Virus record (IMG/VR): IMGVR_UViG_3300037088_000264
Location: 1 to 31,547 of that record
DNA from: a virus
Reading direction: 5' to 3' (one strand)
DNA: 31,547 bases
The notes beneath the pieces were generated by a model. That model did not search any database. It worked only from the letters and a program-made list of their open reading frames with translations, and had not been told where the DNA came from. Numbering within the stretch: position 1 is the first letter of the stretch; every line of letters begins with the position of its first letter. Of this stretch, positions 19,973-27,405 are shown in pieces. A program made the translations under genes and the position numbers.

Positions 19973-20310
19973 TATTCGTCCGCGAGTAATACTTTAATTG
20001 CATTTTCATGACCACATTTAGCGCAAGTAATACGTGGTCTAACATCAATTACGCCATGACCGGTCGCTGTTGATATTGTTAGCTGCGGATCGCTTACGCC
20101 ATGTTTTTCATCACGGTATTGTTGCAATAAAGTGTGATAACTCAAGTCTAATAGATCACAGATCCGCTTAAATGTTTTTTCGCCAGGTAACATTGTGCCA
20201 TTTTCAATACTGCGCACATAACTAACACAAACGGGAAGCTCATGCGCAAAGCCTTTATCTGAATAGTTTTTTGCAATACGCGCTGATTTGATTATCTCTC
20301 CAATTTTCAT
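19972..20310 (-). CDS. XRE-type helix-turn-helix regulator
   Basis: 112 residues from the ATG at 20310 (AAGGG 7 bases upstream; an earlier TTG is less likely). The XRE domain is at about 1-65: IGEIIKSARIAKNYSDKGFA, VCVSYVRSIENGTMLPGEKTF, then ICDLLDLSY. The C-terminal tail carries a CAKCGHENA zinc half-site. It is a paralogue of the next protein upstream. Probably it represses or activates the packaging or RNA-cluster side of the genome. Confidence 0.75.
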   Translation of the reverse strand: MKIGEIIKSARIAKNYSDKGFAHELPVCVSYVRSIENGTMLPGEKTFKRICDLLDLSYHTLLQQYRDEKHGVSDPQLTISTATGHGVIDVRPRITCAKCGHENAIKVLLADE

Positions 20311-20311
20311 A

Positions 20312-20611
20312 TCAATTCCCTTCAATAGATTTATTGTATAACTGCCAATATTCTCTTCTTATACGATATTCAAAAGCACCCATTTTCTCTTCAATAAAGA
20401 GCTGCCAAGCTTTGTGGTAATTTAATTCCAATAAGTCGCATAATTCCAAAAAGTAAGATGGACCAGGCAATTTATCTCCGCTTTCAACGCTTATAAGATC
20501 ACTTGGATTGATATCCATCTTTGCGGCTACGTAAATTAAAGACATCTCTTTGTCTTCTCTAGTCTTCTTTATTAACTTGCCCAACTTGTGGCAATTCGCC
20601 TTGAAATTCAT
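20312..20611 (-). CDS. XRE-type helix-turn-helix regulator (paralogue)
   Basis: 99 residues from the ATG at 20611, the best ribosome site (AAAGAAGAAA); a longer frame begins at 20644. The helix-turn-helix reads LIKKTREDKEMSLIYVAAKM, then LISVESGDKLPGPSYF, and shares the downstream LCDLLELNYHKAWQLF motif with the adjacent regulator. It overlaps the probable small terminase gene by 53 bases. Two small regulators in a row between terS and terL are unusual. Confidence 0.7.
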   Translation of the reverse strand: MNFKANCHKLGKLIKKTREDKEMSLIYVAAKMDINPSDLISVESGDKLPGPSYFLELCDLLELNYHKAWQLFIEEKMGAFEYRIRREYWQLYNKSIEGN

Positions 20612-21209
20612 TTTCTTCTTTCTTTTTTTCCGCCACCAAATCACTTTTAGGAATCTCGGGTATAACTACATATTGAACTCTAGTATCGCCTGATTTATTC
20701 TCTGAGGCCTTCAAGGATGACCGCCATTCAACGATTTCTTTCCAGTCGTCGGAATACATTGGCATGGTGAAAGAAATTGAACCTGAGTCAAATTTGCGCG
20801 TAATCATTCCCTTCTCGCGCCGGATAGCTATCAAGCTTTTAGCGTAAGCGTGTGCCTTCTTTAAAATCTCATATTTATTAGCTAATTCCATAAAGGTAGG
20901 TTTAGAGATTCCTAGCATTGCATAATATTCACCCAGTATTAAAGCGTCTTCCGATTCGGCCCATTCACACATATTTTGCGCTGTTTTAATCGCCCATTGC
21001 TCAGATGCGACTTGCTTTGTCATAGTATGCATATTGAAATATTCCGTGAATGCGTAAGTGGGATTAGACGTAGCAGGAAGCTTTGCTTTTGATTCTTTTG
21101 GCGTGTTACATTTAACATCTGTTACGCTTCGCTCATTAGTTACGTATTTAACAGCGGGGCTTATTGTATCACCGCGTCTGCGTATTTTCTTATCATTCAA
21201 TATCGACAT
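20559..21209 (-). CDS. terS: Probable terminase small subunit
   Basis: 216 residues. The core (about 85-160) reads LILGEYYAMLGISKPTFMEL, then LKKAHAYAKSLIAIRREKGM, then SISFTMPMYSDDWKEIVEWR. It has a helix-turn-helix followed by a helix rich in Ala/Ile and the 'fTMPmYdp.Wke...wR' pattern seen in small terminases of podoviruses. Small terminases recognise packaging sites on DNA and stimulate TerL. It lies upstream of terL with the two XRE genes between. N-terminal 50 residues are poorly conserved and possibly disordered. Confidence 0.6.
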   Translation of the reverse strand: MSILNDKKIRRRGDTISPAVKYVTNERSVTDVKCNTPKESKAKLPATSNPTYAFTEYFNMHTMTKQVASEQWAIKTAQNMCEWAESEDALILGEYYAMLGISKPTFMELANKYEILKKAHAYAKSLIAIRREKGMITRKFDSGSISFTMPMYSDDWKEIVEWRSSLKASENKSGDTRVQYVVIPEIPKSDLVAEKKKEENEFQGELPQVGQVNKED

Positions 21210-21588
21210 GCAGCGCCTCCGTGAATGTAAAGACGGTGCGTGGATTATCGTCGTATATTTTGATTGCTTGTATTTTATAGATAGTGCAATCGTCGTGAAA
21301 AATTATAGCTTGAGAAATGTCGTTGATATATTTTAGAAGATTGTCCAAATCTGGACGGAAATAATGTGGCGTGCCGAGTCGGCGTTTATTGCGGCCCGTC
21401 GGCATGTAGAAAGTGGCATCTAGAATTAATGGACCAGAAAGGGGTTTATCATCATCCATTTGATTTTGCAATTGGATGCCATGTACGAGTTTTTCATGTT
21501 TTTGTGAGTCATAGACGGACCATTTTCCCATTCTGGCTCGAGCGAGCGGCGTGGGATCACCATTTAATATAAAAGTTAATGATCGCAT
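21193..21588 (-). CDS. rusA: RusA-family Holliday junction resolvase
   Basis: 131 residues from the ATG at 21588, which has GGAGAGAAT upstream; an earlier in-frame ATG at 21630 has none. ILNGDPTPLARARMGKWSVYD at the start and the signature YFRPDLDNLLKYINDI with FHDDCTIYKI match RusA endonucleases: the acidic residues of RPDLDN and HDD bind magnesium in the homodimer. It resolves Holliday junctions and branched DNA before packaging. It overlaps the small terminase gene by 17 bases. Confidence 0.85.
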   Translation of the reverse strand: MRSLTFILNGDPTPLARARMGKWSVYDSQKHEKLVHGIQLQNQMDDDKPLSGPLILDATFYMPTGRNKRRLGTPHYFRPDLDNLLKYINDISQAIIFHDDCTIYKIQAIKIYDDNPRTVFTFTEALHVDIE

Positions 21589-21652
21589 ATTCTCTCCAGT
21601 TATTAACTGAAAGTAATATGCGATATTCAAAAAAGTTTATGCAAGTGATTTG

Positions 21653-22579
21653 TTAAACTTTAGATTTTTCTTTTTCCATCAAACGCTTTAAAACTTCTAA
21701 GCTTTCTTCCATAAAATTGGCATGCGGTTTTAAAGGGGGATTTAAATAAAGAGATTTATATTTTTGCGTTTGTTCGAACTTTTCGACTTCAGTGTATTTC
21801 TTAGCTTCTTTTTTGTAATAAGGCACTTGATTGTTCAAAGGATTTCTCCAAATAGCCGACTCTGCTTGTGATACGGTCATAGTTTTAATTTCGGCAAGAT
21901 GATCTTCTTGTGATTTATATTGTTTCATATATTTCCCAAAAGGTAAATCAGCCACTACGTCCGTGTATTTAAATACTAAATTCATATTATGCGAAGACTG
22001 TGGATTTTCGCAATACAAAATTTCATTTTTGTATGGTTTTCTTGGAACGGACACAACACTAGTTGGAACGGACACAATATTGGTTGGCTGTGTGATCTTA
22101 AACTTAGATAAAAGTTGTAAAATATCTCCCGAAATTCCCTTATTTTCTTTTTTTTGGGAAATTTCGAGTTTTTCGAACGAAGTTTTACTCTCTATGTTGT
22201 TACTAGAGAGATTAAAATTAATCAATAAAGTAAATAGCAAGGCACTTTTCAAATAGCCAAATAGGACGGCCAAGACATCAAGGTGGTGTATATCAAAAAT
22301 GTTATTGTTTTTGAACTTACGGATGACGGAGATAAAGCCTGCTTTTTCTAGCTGGACGGTATGAGCTGAAATGGTATCAACATGTAAGCCTGTTTGAACT
22401 GCTATATATTTACGAGCCCATTGGCGCTTGCGGGAGTAATAAGCGGCTTTAATAAAAGCCTTAAAAGAAGTATATAATTCGGATTGTTTTGGTAATGAAT
22501 CCAAAAAGTTAGATACTTTATAGAAATAATCTTGTTTTTGCTTGACTAGAGATACGTTTATGTTATTATGAGTTCTCAA
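21653..22579 (-). CDS. Phage replication initiator-like protein with winged helix
   Basis: 308 residues from a TTG at 22579 that has AGGAGG 8 bases upstream; an ATG at 22696 gives 347 residues but no ribosome site, and would make the hexamer repeat coding for Lys-Ser. A winged helix at about residues 40-110 (KYIAVQTGLHVDTISAHTVQ, then LEKAGFISVIRKF) resembles O-type and DnaD-like replication proteins. The centre is low-complexity; the C-terminal part (HLAEIKTMTVSQAESAIWR) is helical. Likely role: binding the phage origin and loading replication proteins. The start choice is the main uncertainty. Confidence 0.6.
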   Translation of the reverse strand: MRTHNNINVSLVKQKQDYFYKVSNFLDSLPKQSELYTSFKAFIKAAYYSRKRQWARKYIAVQTGLHVDTISAHTVQLEKAGFISVIRKFKNNNIFDIHHLDVLAVLFGYLKSALLFTLLINFNLSSNNIESKTSFEKLEISQKKENKGISGDILQLLSKFKITQPTNIVSVPTSVVSVPRKPYKNEILYCENPQSSHNMNLVFKYTDVVADLPFGKYMKQYKSQEDHLAEIKTMTVSQAESAIWRNPLNNQVPYYKKEAKKYTEVEKFEQTQKYKSLYLNPPLKPHANFMEESLEVLKRLMEKEKSKV

Positions 22580-22598
22580 TTGAAATACCTCCTGATGT

Positions 22599-22646
22599 GA
22601 TTTTGATTTTGATTTTGATTTTGATTTTGATTTTGATTTTGATTTT
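22599..22646. repeat. Eight perfect GATTTT hexamers
   Basis: 48 bases of perfect GATTTT repeats (minus strand AAAATC), lying just upstream of the ribosome site of the replication gene. If translation began at 22696 they would encode eight Lys-Ser pairs. The unit keeps frame, so copy number can vary without disrupting either reading. Such repeats at a replication gene could act as origin iterons or be a hypervariable tract. Confidence 0.9.
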
Positions 22647-22731
22647 GCATTGGGTTTTTCCTTATAAGTAGATAATGGCAACCTGGCGGGAGACATTAAC
22701 TACGGTTAATATTTCAAACATTTAAAAAGAC

Positions 22732-22769
22732 AGAATACGGGAAATTTCGACAAAACTCAAGCTCGAAAT
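22732..22769 (-). promoter_or_regulatory. Possible promoter with inverted repeat for the replication gene
   Basis: Minus strand: TTGAGT (22760-22755), a 17-base spacer, TATTCT (22737-22732). An inverted repeat ATTTCGA/TCGAAAT (22744-22750 and 22763-22769) brackets the -35 box and could be an operator. Matches to consensus are only moderate. Confidence 0.35.
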
Positions 22770-22780
22770 AGCGATGTTAG

Positions 22781-22811
22781 AAACGAGCCCCAGAAATGGG
22801 GCCTTTCGTTT
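22781..22811 (-). terminator. Terminator hairpin, possibly bidirectional
   Basis: AAACGA-GCCCC, a 6-base loop, then GGGGC-CT-TTCGTTT. Both strands have T-rich flanks; the minus strand (TCGTTTC) would end the repressor-side unit after the 111-residue gene. Confidence 0.6.
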
Positions 22812-22813
22812 GC

Positions 22814-23146
22814 TCAAAAATCTTTTATGTGCGCAATAAAACCTTTAACTTTGTTTTTTATTTCTCTAGACAAACATTCTCTTTCATCATCATTTTCGCT
22901 GACTCCAAATTTATCCAATGTCCTAGAGAAATAAAAAAATGTAAGTATAAGCGCTAAATAAGTAACTACTTGTTCCGTATATTTATCTTCAATTTCGATT
23001 CTTGATGTTTTTTCATCATAAATCTCACTTGCACCATGCACTTTTTCAAATAAAGATTCACATACATCGTTTATAACTTCTAAGTTATATCCCGATTTTT
23101 CCATAATTAAAGCGGCTTTAGTTAAATCTGATTTTTTAAACTTCAT
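22814..23146 (-). CDS. Hypothetical protein after the repressor-like gene
   Basis: 110 residues from the ATG at 23146; a TTG two codons earlier (23152) gives 112. It is helical throughout. VVTYLALILTFFYFS (about residues 62-76) is hydrophobic enough to be a membrane span, or the core of a helical bundle. It overlaps the upstream gene by 11 bases and is followed by a terminator, so the two form a small unit. The function is not recognised. Confidence 0.5.
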   Translation of the reverse strand: MKFKKSDLTKAALIMEKSGYNLEVINDVCESLFEKVHGASEIYDEKTSRIEIEDKYTEQVVTYLALILTFFYFSRTLDKFGVSENDDERECLSREIKNKVKGFIAHIKDF

Positions 23147-23489
23147 TTTCAATTTCTTGCCTATTCATATATAAATCAGTGAATTTACGTAACGCTTTGT
23201 ATGTTTTTAATGACATTGTGCTTTTATGTGAGTTCTTTTTGCGTCGTTTATCATAACGTCGTAGCGGTTGTTTATGCGCTTCTATACCACTTCCCAGCAA
23301 AAAATCATAAACCGTACTTAAACATAAATCGGCCTTGAAAGCTATTTCCATTAAGCACAAATCTTCTTTTTTGGCCATTTTTACGAGATCTTTACGCAAA
23401 ATCTCGATTTTTATCGCAAAGTCTAGCCCCAAAGACTTTTCAAGTTGTCTTTGAAACCTTCCGGCTTGCGGTTTTTTAGCTTCAGTCAT
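23136..23489 (-). CDS. Probable repressor-like DNA-binding regulator
   Basis: 117 residues, AAAGAAG 5 bases before the ATG. Residues about 45-68 (LCLMEIAFKADLCLSTVYDFL) match a helix-turn-helix, followed by a very basic stretch (RRYDKRRKKNSHKS) and a helix (LKTYKALRKFTDLYM), as in small lambda-Cro or XRE relatives. It faces the early plus-strand operon across a region with repeated inverted sites (23522-23608), the usual place of a phage repressor gene. Lysogenic control is inferred. Confidence 0.6.
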   Translation of the reverse strand: MTEAKKPQAGRFQRQLEKSLGLDFAIKIEILRKDLVKMAKKEDLCLMEIAFKADLCLSTVYDFLLGSGIEAHKQPLRRYDKRRKKNSHKSTMSLKTYKALRKFTDLYMNRQEIENEV

Positions 23490-23521
23490 TCAATCTTCTT
23501 TCGAATTAAAAATATTTTAAC

Positions 23522-23608
23522 ATAAACGTTAGTTGATGGGTGATAATAATTTTTATGCTTGACTTATCTTACCATAACGTTTATTATAAGTACATAAGTA
23601 GTTTATGT
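23522..23608. promoter_or_regulatory. Early promoter with paired operator-like sites
   Basis: Plus strand: TTGACT (23559-23564), 17 bases, TATTAT (23582-23587) gives a good sigma70 promoter for the early operon. A 10-bp inverted pair ATAAACGTTA (23522-23531) and TAACGTTTAT (23575-23584) is perfect; the second lies on the -10 region. A further inverted repeat ACATAA-GTAGT-TTATGT (23592-23608) lies near the expected start of transcription. Together they look like operators for the divergent regulator. A minus-strand promoter for the regulator gene is less clear. Confidence 0.6.
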
Positions 23609-23628
23609 TTGTTTGTTCATTACTAAAT

Positions 23629-23646
23629 GGGCTAGATGGGCTAGAT
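23629..23646. repeat. Tandem 9-bp repeat in the early leader
   Basis: GGGCTAGAT occurs twice in a row (23629-23637, 23638-23646), directly before the ribosome site of the first early gene. It may be a regulator site or a spacer; nothing else in the window matches it. Confidence 0.6.
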
Positions 23647-23659
23647 AGGAAATAATATC

Positions 23660-23986
23660 ATGGAAAGAAAAGAATTACCGGTAAGCTCTTTGGATTTGGG
23701 TTCGCATGATTTAAGCGCAATTTCATTTGAAGAAAAAACAGCTAAAGAAGCTTATAAGCTTAAGATGCAAATTAAAGAATTACAAAATAAGCTTGACGAA
23801 GAGATGGAAATCTTAAAAAAATGGTCAGGCGGCGAAACAAAAAAATGGGGATCTTATAGATTAGTTATTGATTGGAGAACGGGATCAGTTGATTATAAAT
23901 CAATACCAGAACTCAAAAATGTAAATCTGGATCAATATCGCAAGCCCGCAACTGAAACTTGCAAACTCGAATTCTTGGGGGAATAA
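23660..23986 (+). CDS. First early gene, hypothetical phage protein
   Basis: 108 residues. A coiled-coil-like middle (AYKLKMQIKELQNKLDEEME) is followed by VDYKSIPELKNVNLDQYRKP, a pattern found in small early phage proteins near recombination genes. The ribosome site AGGA is 10 bases from the ATG. It is the first gene of the rightward operon downstream of the controlled promoter. Function not recognised. Confidence 0.5.
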   Translation: MERKELPVSSLDLGSHDLSAISFEEKTAKEAYKLKMQIKELQNKLDEEMEILKKWSGGETKKWGSYRLVIDWRTGSVDYKSIPELKNVNLDQYRKPATETCKLEFLGE

Positions 23987-23987
23987 C

Positions 23988-24170
23988 ATGTTACACGCTA
24001 ATATATGCCCATGCTGCGGCGAACAGATTATGCCAGGCGATCAACATCGCAACTGTTGTGACTTTTACTGCGATTGTAAATCTATAAATAACTCAATCGA
24101 CGCAGAAAATAACGTTTTACAATATTTAGTTACCCATGAAGATAACGGAATTGATAAGGAACAATTATGA
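23988..24170 (+). CDS. Small zinc-ribbon-like protein
   Basis: 60 residues, GGGGGAATAAC before the ATG. CPCCGEQIM (about 7-15) and a cluster of further Cys (NCCDFYCDC) suggest one or two zinc sites. The end, KEQL, is shared with the 20-residue ORF at 24211, since both are inside a 53-bp duplication. Its stop overlaps (ATGA) the start of the first hydrophobic micro-ORF. Confidence 0.5.
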   Translation: MLHANICPCCGEQIMPGDQHRNCCDFYCDCKSINNSIDAENNVLQYLVTHEDNGIDKEQL

Positions 24171-24211
24171 TCGGCTGGTTAATCTTAATAATAATCTTGC
24201 TTATAATTTAA
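24167..24211 (+). CDS. 14-residue hydrophobic microprotein MIGWLILIIILLII
   Basis: The ATG overlaps the preceding stop (ATGA), with AAGGA 6 bases upstream. The product is a single short membrane segment of Ile, Leu and Trp, like small phage or bacterial membrane peptides. Its stop overlaps the next ATG (TAATG). Repetition of the same reading frame in the second copy (24270-24320) with substitutions that keep it hydrophobic supports a real gene. Confidence 0.5.
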   Translation: MIGWLILIIILLII

Positions 24212-24273
24212 TGAATAACTTCTGGTACGCGTGGGAACATAGTAAGTTTGCGAATAAAAAGGAACAATTATGA
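24211..24273 (+). CDS. 20-residue linker ORF between the duplicated micro-ORFs
   Basis: It starts in a TAATG overlap and reads MNNFWYAWEHSKFANKKEQL. The last residues repeat the end of the upstream zinc-ribbon gene because of the duplication. It could be an expressed peptide or only the spacer that couples translation to the second micro-ORF. Confidence 0.3.
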   Translation: MNNFWYAWEHSKFANKKEQL

Positions 24274-24320
24274 TCGGCTGGTTAATCTTCATAATAATCT
24301 TGTTAATAATTCGTGGATAA
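24270..24320 (+). CDS. 16-residue hydrophobic microprotein MIGWLIFIIILLIIRG
   Basis: Second copy of the micro-ORF. The ATG overlaps a stop (ATGA), with AAGGA 6 bases upstream, and the frame ends one base before the helicase ATG. It differs from the first by one Leu-to-Phe change and by a longer end (RG). All substitutions keep the membrane-like character. Confidence 0.5.
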   Translation: MIGWLIFIIILLIIRG

Positions 24321-24321
24321 C

Positions 24322-26784
24322 ATGATAAATACAAAAGACGAATCAAATAGATTTACACCAAGACCGCATCAAGTTGATGCGGTCAATGCAATCACTAAGG
24401 AGTTAATGATTAGCGACCGAACGACAGCAGTTATGGCTTGCGGATCGGGAAAGACTTTAGTCGCGTTATGGGTAGCGGAAAGTCTTGATGCAAAAAATAT
24501 TCTTATTTTATTGCCCTCATTGGCTTTAGTATCGCAAACATTTCTAGAATGGTCCGAACATACTAAATTTAAGGACTATGATTGTTTATTTATCTGCTCA
24601 GATAAAACGATTGGACAAGACGAAGACGAAATAAAAATAAATCCTGAAGAGTTGGCTTTCCCCGTAGCCACTGATATTAAAGTTATTAAACAATTTCTAA
24701 ATCAAAATTCATATCGCAAAATTGTTTTTTCAACATATCATTCTTGCGATCTTATTCCCAAAGAGTTTAAATTTGATCTGGCGATCTTTGATGAAGCGCA
24801 TAAAACGGCTGGACGACAAGATAAAGCGTTCGCCTACGCATTGCAAAATAAAAACATTAACATTTCTAAGCGATTATTTTTGACCGCGACTCCTAAACAT
24901 TATGACATCAATAAGAAACAATCAGCGTTCTCTATGGATGACGAATCAATTTACGGAAAAGTATGTTATAAACTTTCATTTTCGGCTGCGGTTAAACAAA
25001 ATATAATTTGTCCATATAAGATAATTATTTCAACATTAACGGAAGAAGAAGTTAATAGAGAGTTGATCAATACCAGCACAGTGAATATAAAAAAAAAGTT
25101 ACTCGATGCGAAAAATATTGCTAATTCACTGGCATTAACTAATGCAATTTTACAGAATGATATTAAAAAAGCATTCACTTTTCATAAATCAATCAAAGAG
25201 GCAAAATGTTTTGCCTCTAATTCAAGCAGAATCATAACGGCATCGCTTAAAAAGTATAAAATCCTACATATTAACGGTGAAATGAATTCAATTGAACGTA
25301 AGAGAATTATGGAAGACTTTAAGCGATCGTCTTTAGCCATATTATCAAATGCGAGATGCCTAACGGAAGGCATTGATGTGCCATCTGTTGATATGGTTGT
25401 TTTTATGTCACCTAAAAAAAGCCAAATAGATGTCATTCAGGCGGCTGGACGAGCAATGCGAAAACATGAAGGCAAAAAAGAAGGTTATATTTTAATTCCT
25501 ATTTTTCTGGAAGCACAAGAGAATATCGAAGAAGCATTAAATAAAACACAATATAATGATGCCTGGAATATATTGCAGTCTTTACAGGAATATGATGAAG
25601 ATTTATTTAATACAATCGCTGGATTACAGAGAAATGCTATACGTAAAAAAAAGGTTGATTTTACTCCATTAAATAAAAAGATTGAGATTATTGGAGATAG
25701 GTCAAATTTACAATTAGAAACTTTACGTAAAACAATAATAACCAAAATAGTGGATAAATTAACATTTAATTGGGATGACCATTTTGAAGAATTATTAATC
25801 TTTAAAGAGAAATATGGGCATTCAAATATCCCACATACAAATACATTTAATCCTACATTGGGCGATTGGGTGCGTAGACAAAGAGAAGCATATAGGCTTA
25901 AGACTATTTCACAGCCTAGAATAAACAAGTTAAATTCAATAGGTTTTGTCTGGGATAGATTTAAAACCGCTTGGGATAAACGTTTTGAAGAATTATTAAT
26001 CTTTAAAGATAAACATGGGCATGTGAATGTTCCACGTCCACGCGGTTTTGAAACACCGTTAGGTGAATGGGTTAGCAGACAGCGGGAAAATTTTAAAAAT
26101 AATAAGCTAGCACAAAAACGAATCGATAAATTAAATTCGATAGGCTTTGATTGGAATCCATTTTTAAATCTGTGGGATAAAAATTTTGAAAAATTATTGA
26201 TATTTAAAAAGAAATACGGTCATACATTCGTTCAAAGCAGATCAATAGCAAATTCTCATCTAGGCCAATGGTTATCTAAACAGAGAAAATTATTTAAAGA
26301 TAATCAACTAGCACAAGAACGCATCGATAAATTAAATTCAATAGGCTTTGTTTGGGATATAAAAAGGGATTTCTGGCAAGAAGTCTTTGAAAAATTAGTA
26401 GCCTTTAAAGAAAAATTTGGGCATTTGAAAATTCCCAAAAAAAGCATATTTCGGCCTTTGGCTCAATGGATAATAAGACAGAGAATGATTCTTAAAAATA
26501 ACAACTTATCGCAAGAACGAATCGATAAATTAAATTCGATAGGATTTGATTGGAGTCCGATTGAATCTGCATGGAATGAAGGATTTAAAGAATTAATAAC
26601 TTTTAAAGAAAAATATGGACATATGATTCTTTCGCGTAATCCTGAATTTAGTTTCTTAAAACATTGGGTATTTAACCAACGCAAGCTTTTTAAAGAAAAT
26701 AAAATGACGCAGTCTAATATTGATAAATTAAATTCAATAGGCTTTATTTGGAAAGTCCGTTCAGGACGAAAGCCTACAAAATAG
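24322..26784 (+). CDS. DEAD/DEAH superfamily 2 helicase with five helicase-associated repeats
   Basis: 820 residues from the ATG at 24322; a GTG at 24313 has no ribosome site. Helicase motifs: GSGKT (41-45), DEAH (about 157-160), LTATP (about 190-194), then QAAGRAMRKHEGKKEGYILI (about 373-392, motif VI). From about residue 484 to the end there are five repeats of about 65 residues, each with 'W...FEELLiFKeKyGH', a linker 'LG.W...QR' and 'Q.RIDKLNSIGF.W', the helicase-associated (HA) domain thought to bind DNA. It probably unwinds or remodels DNA during replication or recombination. Five HA units are many for a phage protein. Confidence 0.85.
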   Translation: MINTKDESNRFTPRPHQVDAVNAITKELMISDRTTAVMACGSGKTLVALWVAESLDAKNILILLPSLALVSQTFLEWSEHTKFKDYDCLFICSDKTIGQDEDEIKINPEELAFPVATDIKVIKQFLNQNSYRKIVFSTYHSCDLIPKEFKFDLAIFDEAHKTAGRQDKAFAYALQNKNINISKRLFLTATPKHYDINKKQSAFSMDDESIYGKVCYKLSFSAAVKQNIICPYKIIISTLTEEEVNRELINTSTVNIKKKLLDAKNIANSLALTNAILQNDIKKAFTFHKSIKEAKCFASNSSRIITASLKKYKILHINGEMNSIERKRIMEDFKRSSLAILSNARCLTEGIDVPSVDMVVFMSPKKSQIDVIQAAGRAMRKHEGKKEGYILIPIFLEAQENIEEALNKTQYNDAWNILQSLQEYDEDLFNTIAGLQRNAIRKKKVDFTPLNKKIEIIGDRSNLQLETLRKTIITKIVDKLTFNWDDHFEELLIFKEKYGHSNIPHTNTFNPTLGDWVRRQREAYRLKTISQPRINKLNSIGFVWDRFKTAWDKRFEELLIFKDKHGHVNVPRPRGFETPLGEWVSRQRENFKNNKLAQKRIDKLNSIGFDWNPFLNLWDKNFEKLLIFKKKYGHTFVQSRSIANSHLGQWLSKQRKLFKDNQLAQERIDKLNSIGFVWDIKRDFWQEVFEKLVAFKEKFGHLKIPKKSIFRPLAQWIIRQRMILKNNNLSQERIDKLNSIGFDWSPIESAWNEGFKELITFKEKYGHMILSRNPEFSFLKHWVFNQRKLFKENKMTQSNIDKLNSIGFIWKVRSGRKPTK

Positions 26785-26793
26785 GGATTAATC

Positions 26794-27057
26794 ATGGAAA
26801 AATTCAAATTAGGTTTATATGATTCTGGCGATCCAATTTGCAAGACGGCATTAGAACCATTAAAGGAGAATATTAACAATTTAATAGATTATAATGCATC
26901 TCTAGAATCACATATTAAATTTCTTGAAGATAATGCATTCAGCGATAGAGCCAGAATCGGAAAGTTAGAAACAGAAATGGAATTGCTTATCGAATTGTGG
27001 AATTCTACAAGCGGATATATTTTAAGAACAGCTAAACAGAAAGGCGACAATGTTTGA
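26794..27057 (+). CDS. Small coiled-coil protein
   Basis: 87 residues, AGGG 7 bases before the ATG. After a short start (MEKFKLGLYDSGDPICKTAL) it forms a heptad-like helix from about residue 25 to 75 (LKENINNLIDYNASLESHIKFLEDNA, in part, then IGKLETEMELLIELW). It lies 9 bases after the helicase stop and overlaps the next gene by 8 bases. Probably a protein partner within the recombination module; function unknown. Confidence 0.5.
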   Translation: MEKFKLGLYDSGDPICKTALEPLKENINNLIDYNASLESHIKFLEDNAFSDRARIGKLETEMELLIELWNSTSGYILRTAKQKGDNV

Positions 27058-27379
27058 TTTTTTAAAGAAAAAACCTCTTCATGATAAATTTATAGAAGCA
27101 CACATGCGAATTGTCGAGGAGCTTCCCGACCTGTTCTCTATGGCGGATTATATATTGAAAAATGATCCTGAATATCCCGATTTGGTTAAAAAAATGAAAG
27201 CTTATATATCCGAAATAAAAGTGTATCTCGATCGTAATATTGAAGCCAGTAAAAATAAAGAATATGCTAAATACAGAGATTCCCGAAAAGAGTTAAAAAG
27301 AGTTGCTTCAGAAGCGTTATATATCTCGCATGTACTTCGTGCTAAGATTGATCGAGCTGATTCTTTAAAAAACATTTAA
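27050..27379 (+). CDS. Helical hypothetical protein
   Basis: 109 residues, AAGG 5 bases before the ATG. It is highly helical and charged (HMRIVEELPDLFSMADYIL, then SRKELKRVASEALYISHVL). No known motif. It is embedded between helicase and ERF genes in the early operon. Confidence 0.45.
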   Translation: MFDFLKKKPLHDKFIEAHMRIVEELPDLFSMADYILKNDPEYPDLVKKMKAYISEIKVYLDRNIEASKNKEYAKYRDSRKELKRVASEALYISHVLRAKIDRADSLKNI

Positions 27380-27405
27380 TAGCCTAACCCCTTTAGGAGA
27401 ATAAA

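Larger units (their letters stand above)
24156..24311 (+). repeat. 53-bp direct duplication, 103 bp apart, carrying micro-ORFs
   Basis: 24156-24208 and 24259-24311 are 53-base copies with three differences. Each copy holds the end of a gene (codons for KEQL and stop), a ribosome site AAGGA, and the start of a hydrophobic micro-ORF overlapping that stop. The unit is thus one 'gene-end plus micro-ORF' module repeated. Confidence 0.85.

Noticed and set aside
22599-22646. CRISPR-like repeat array.
   Set aside because: Hexamers are contiguous without spacers, so it is a simple tandem repeat.
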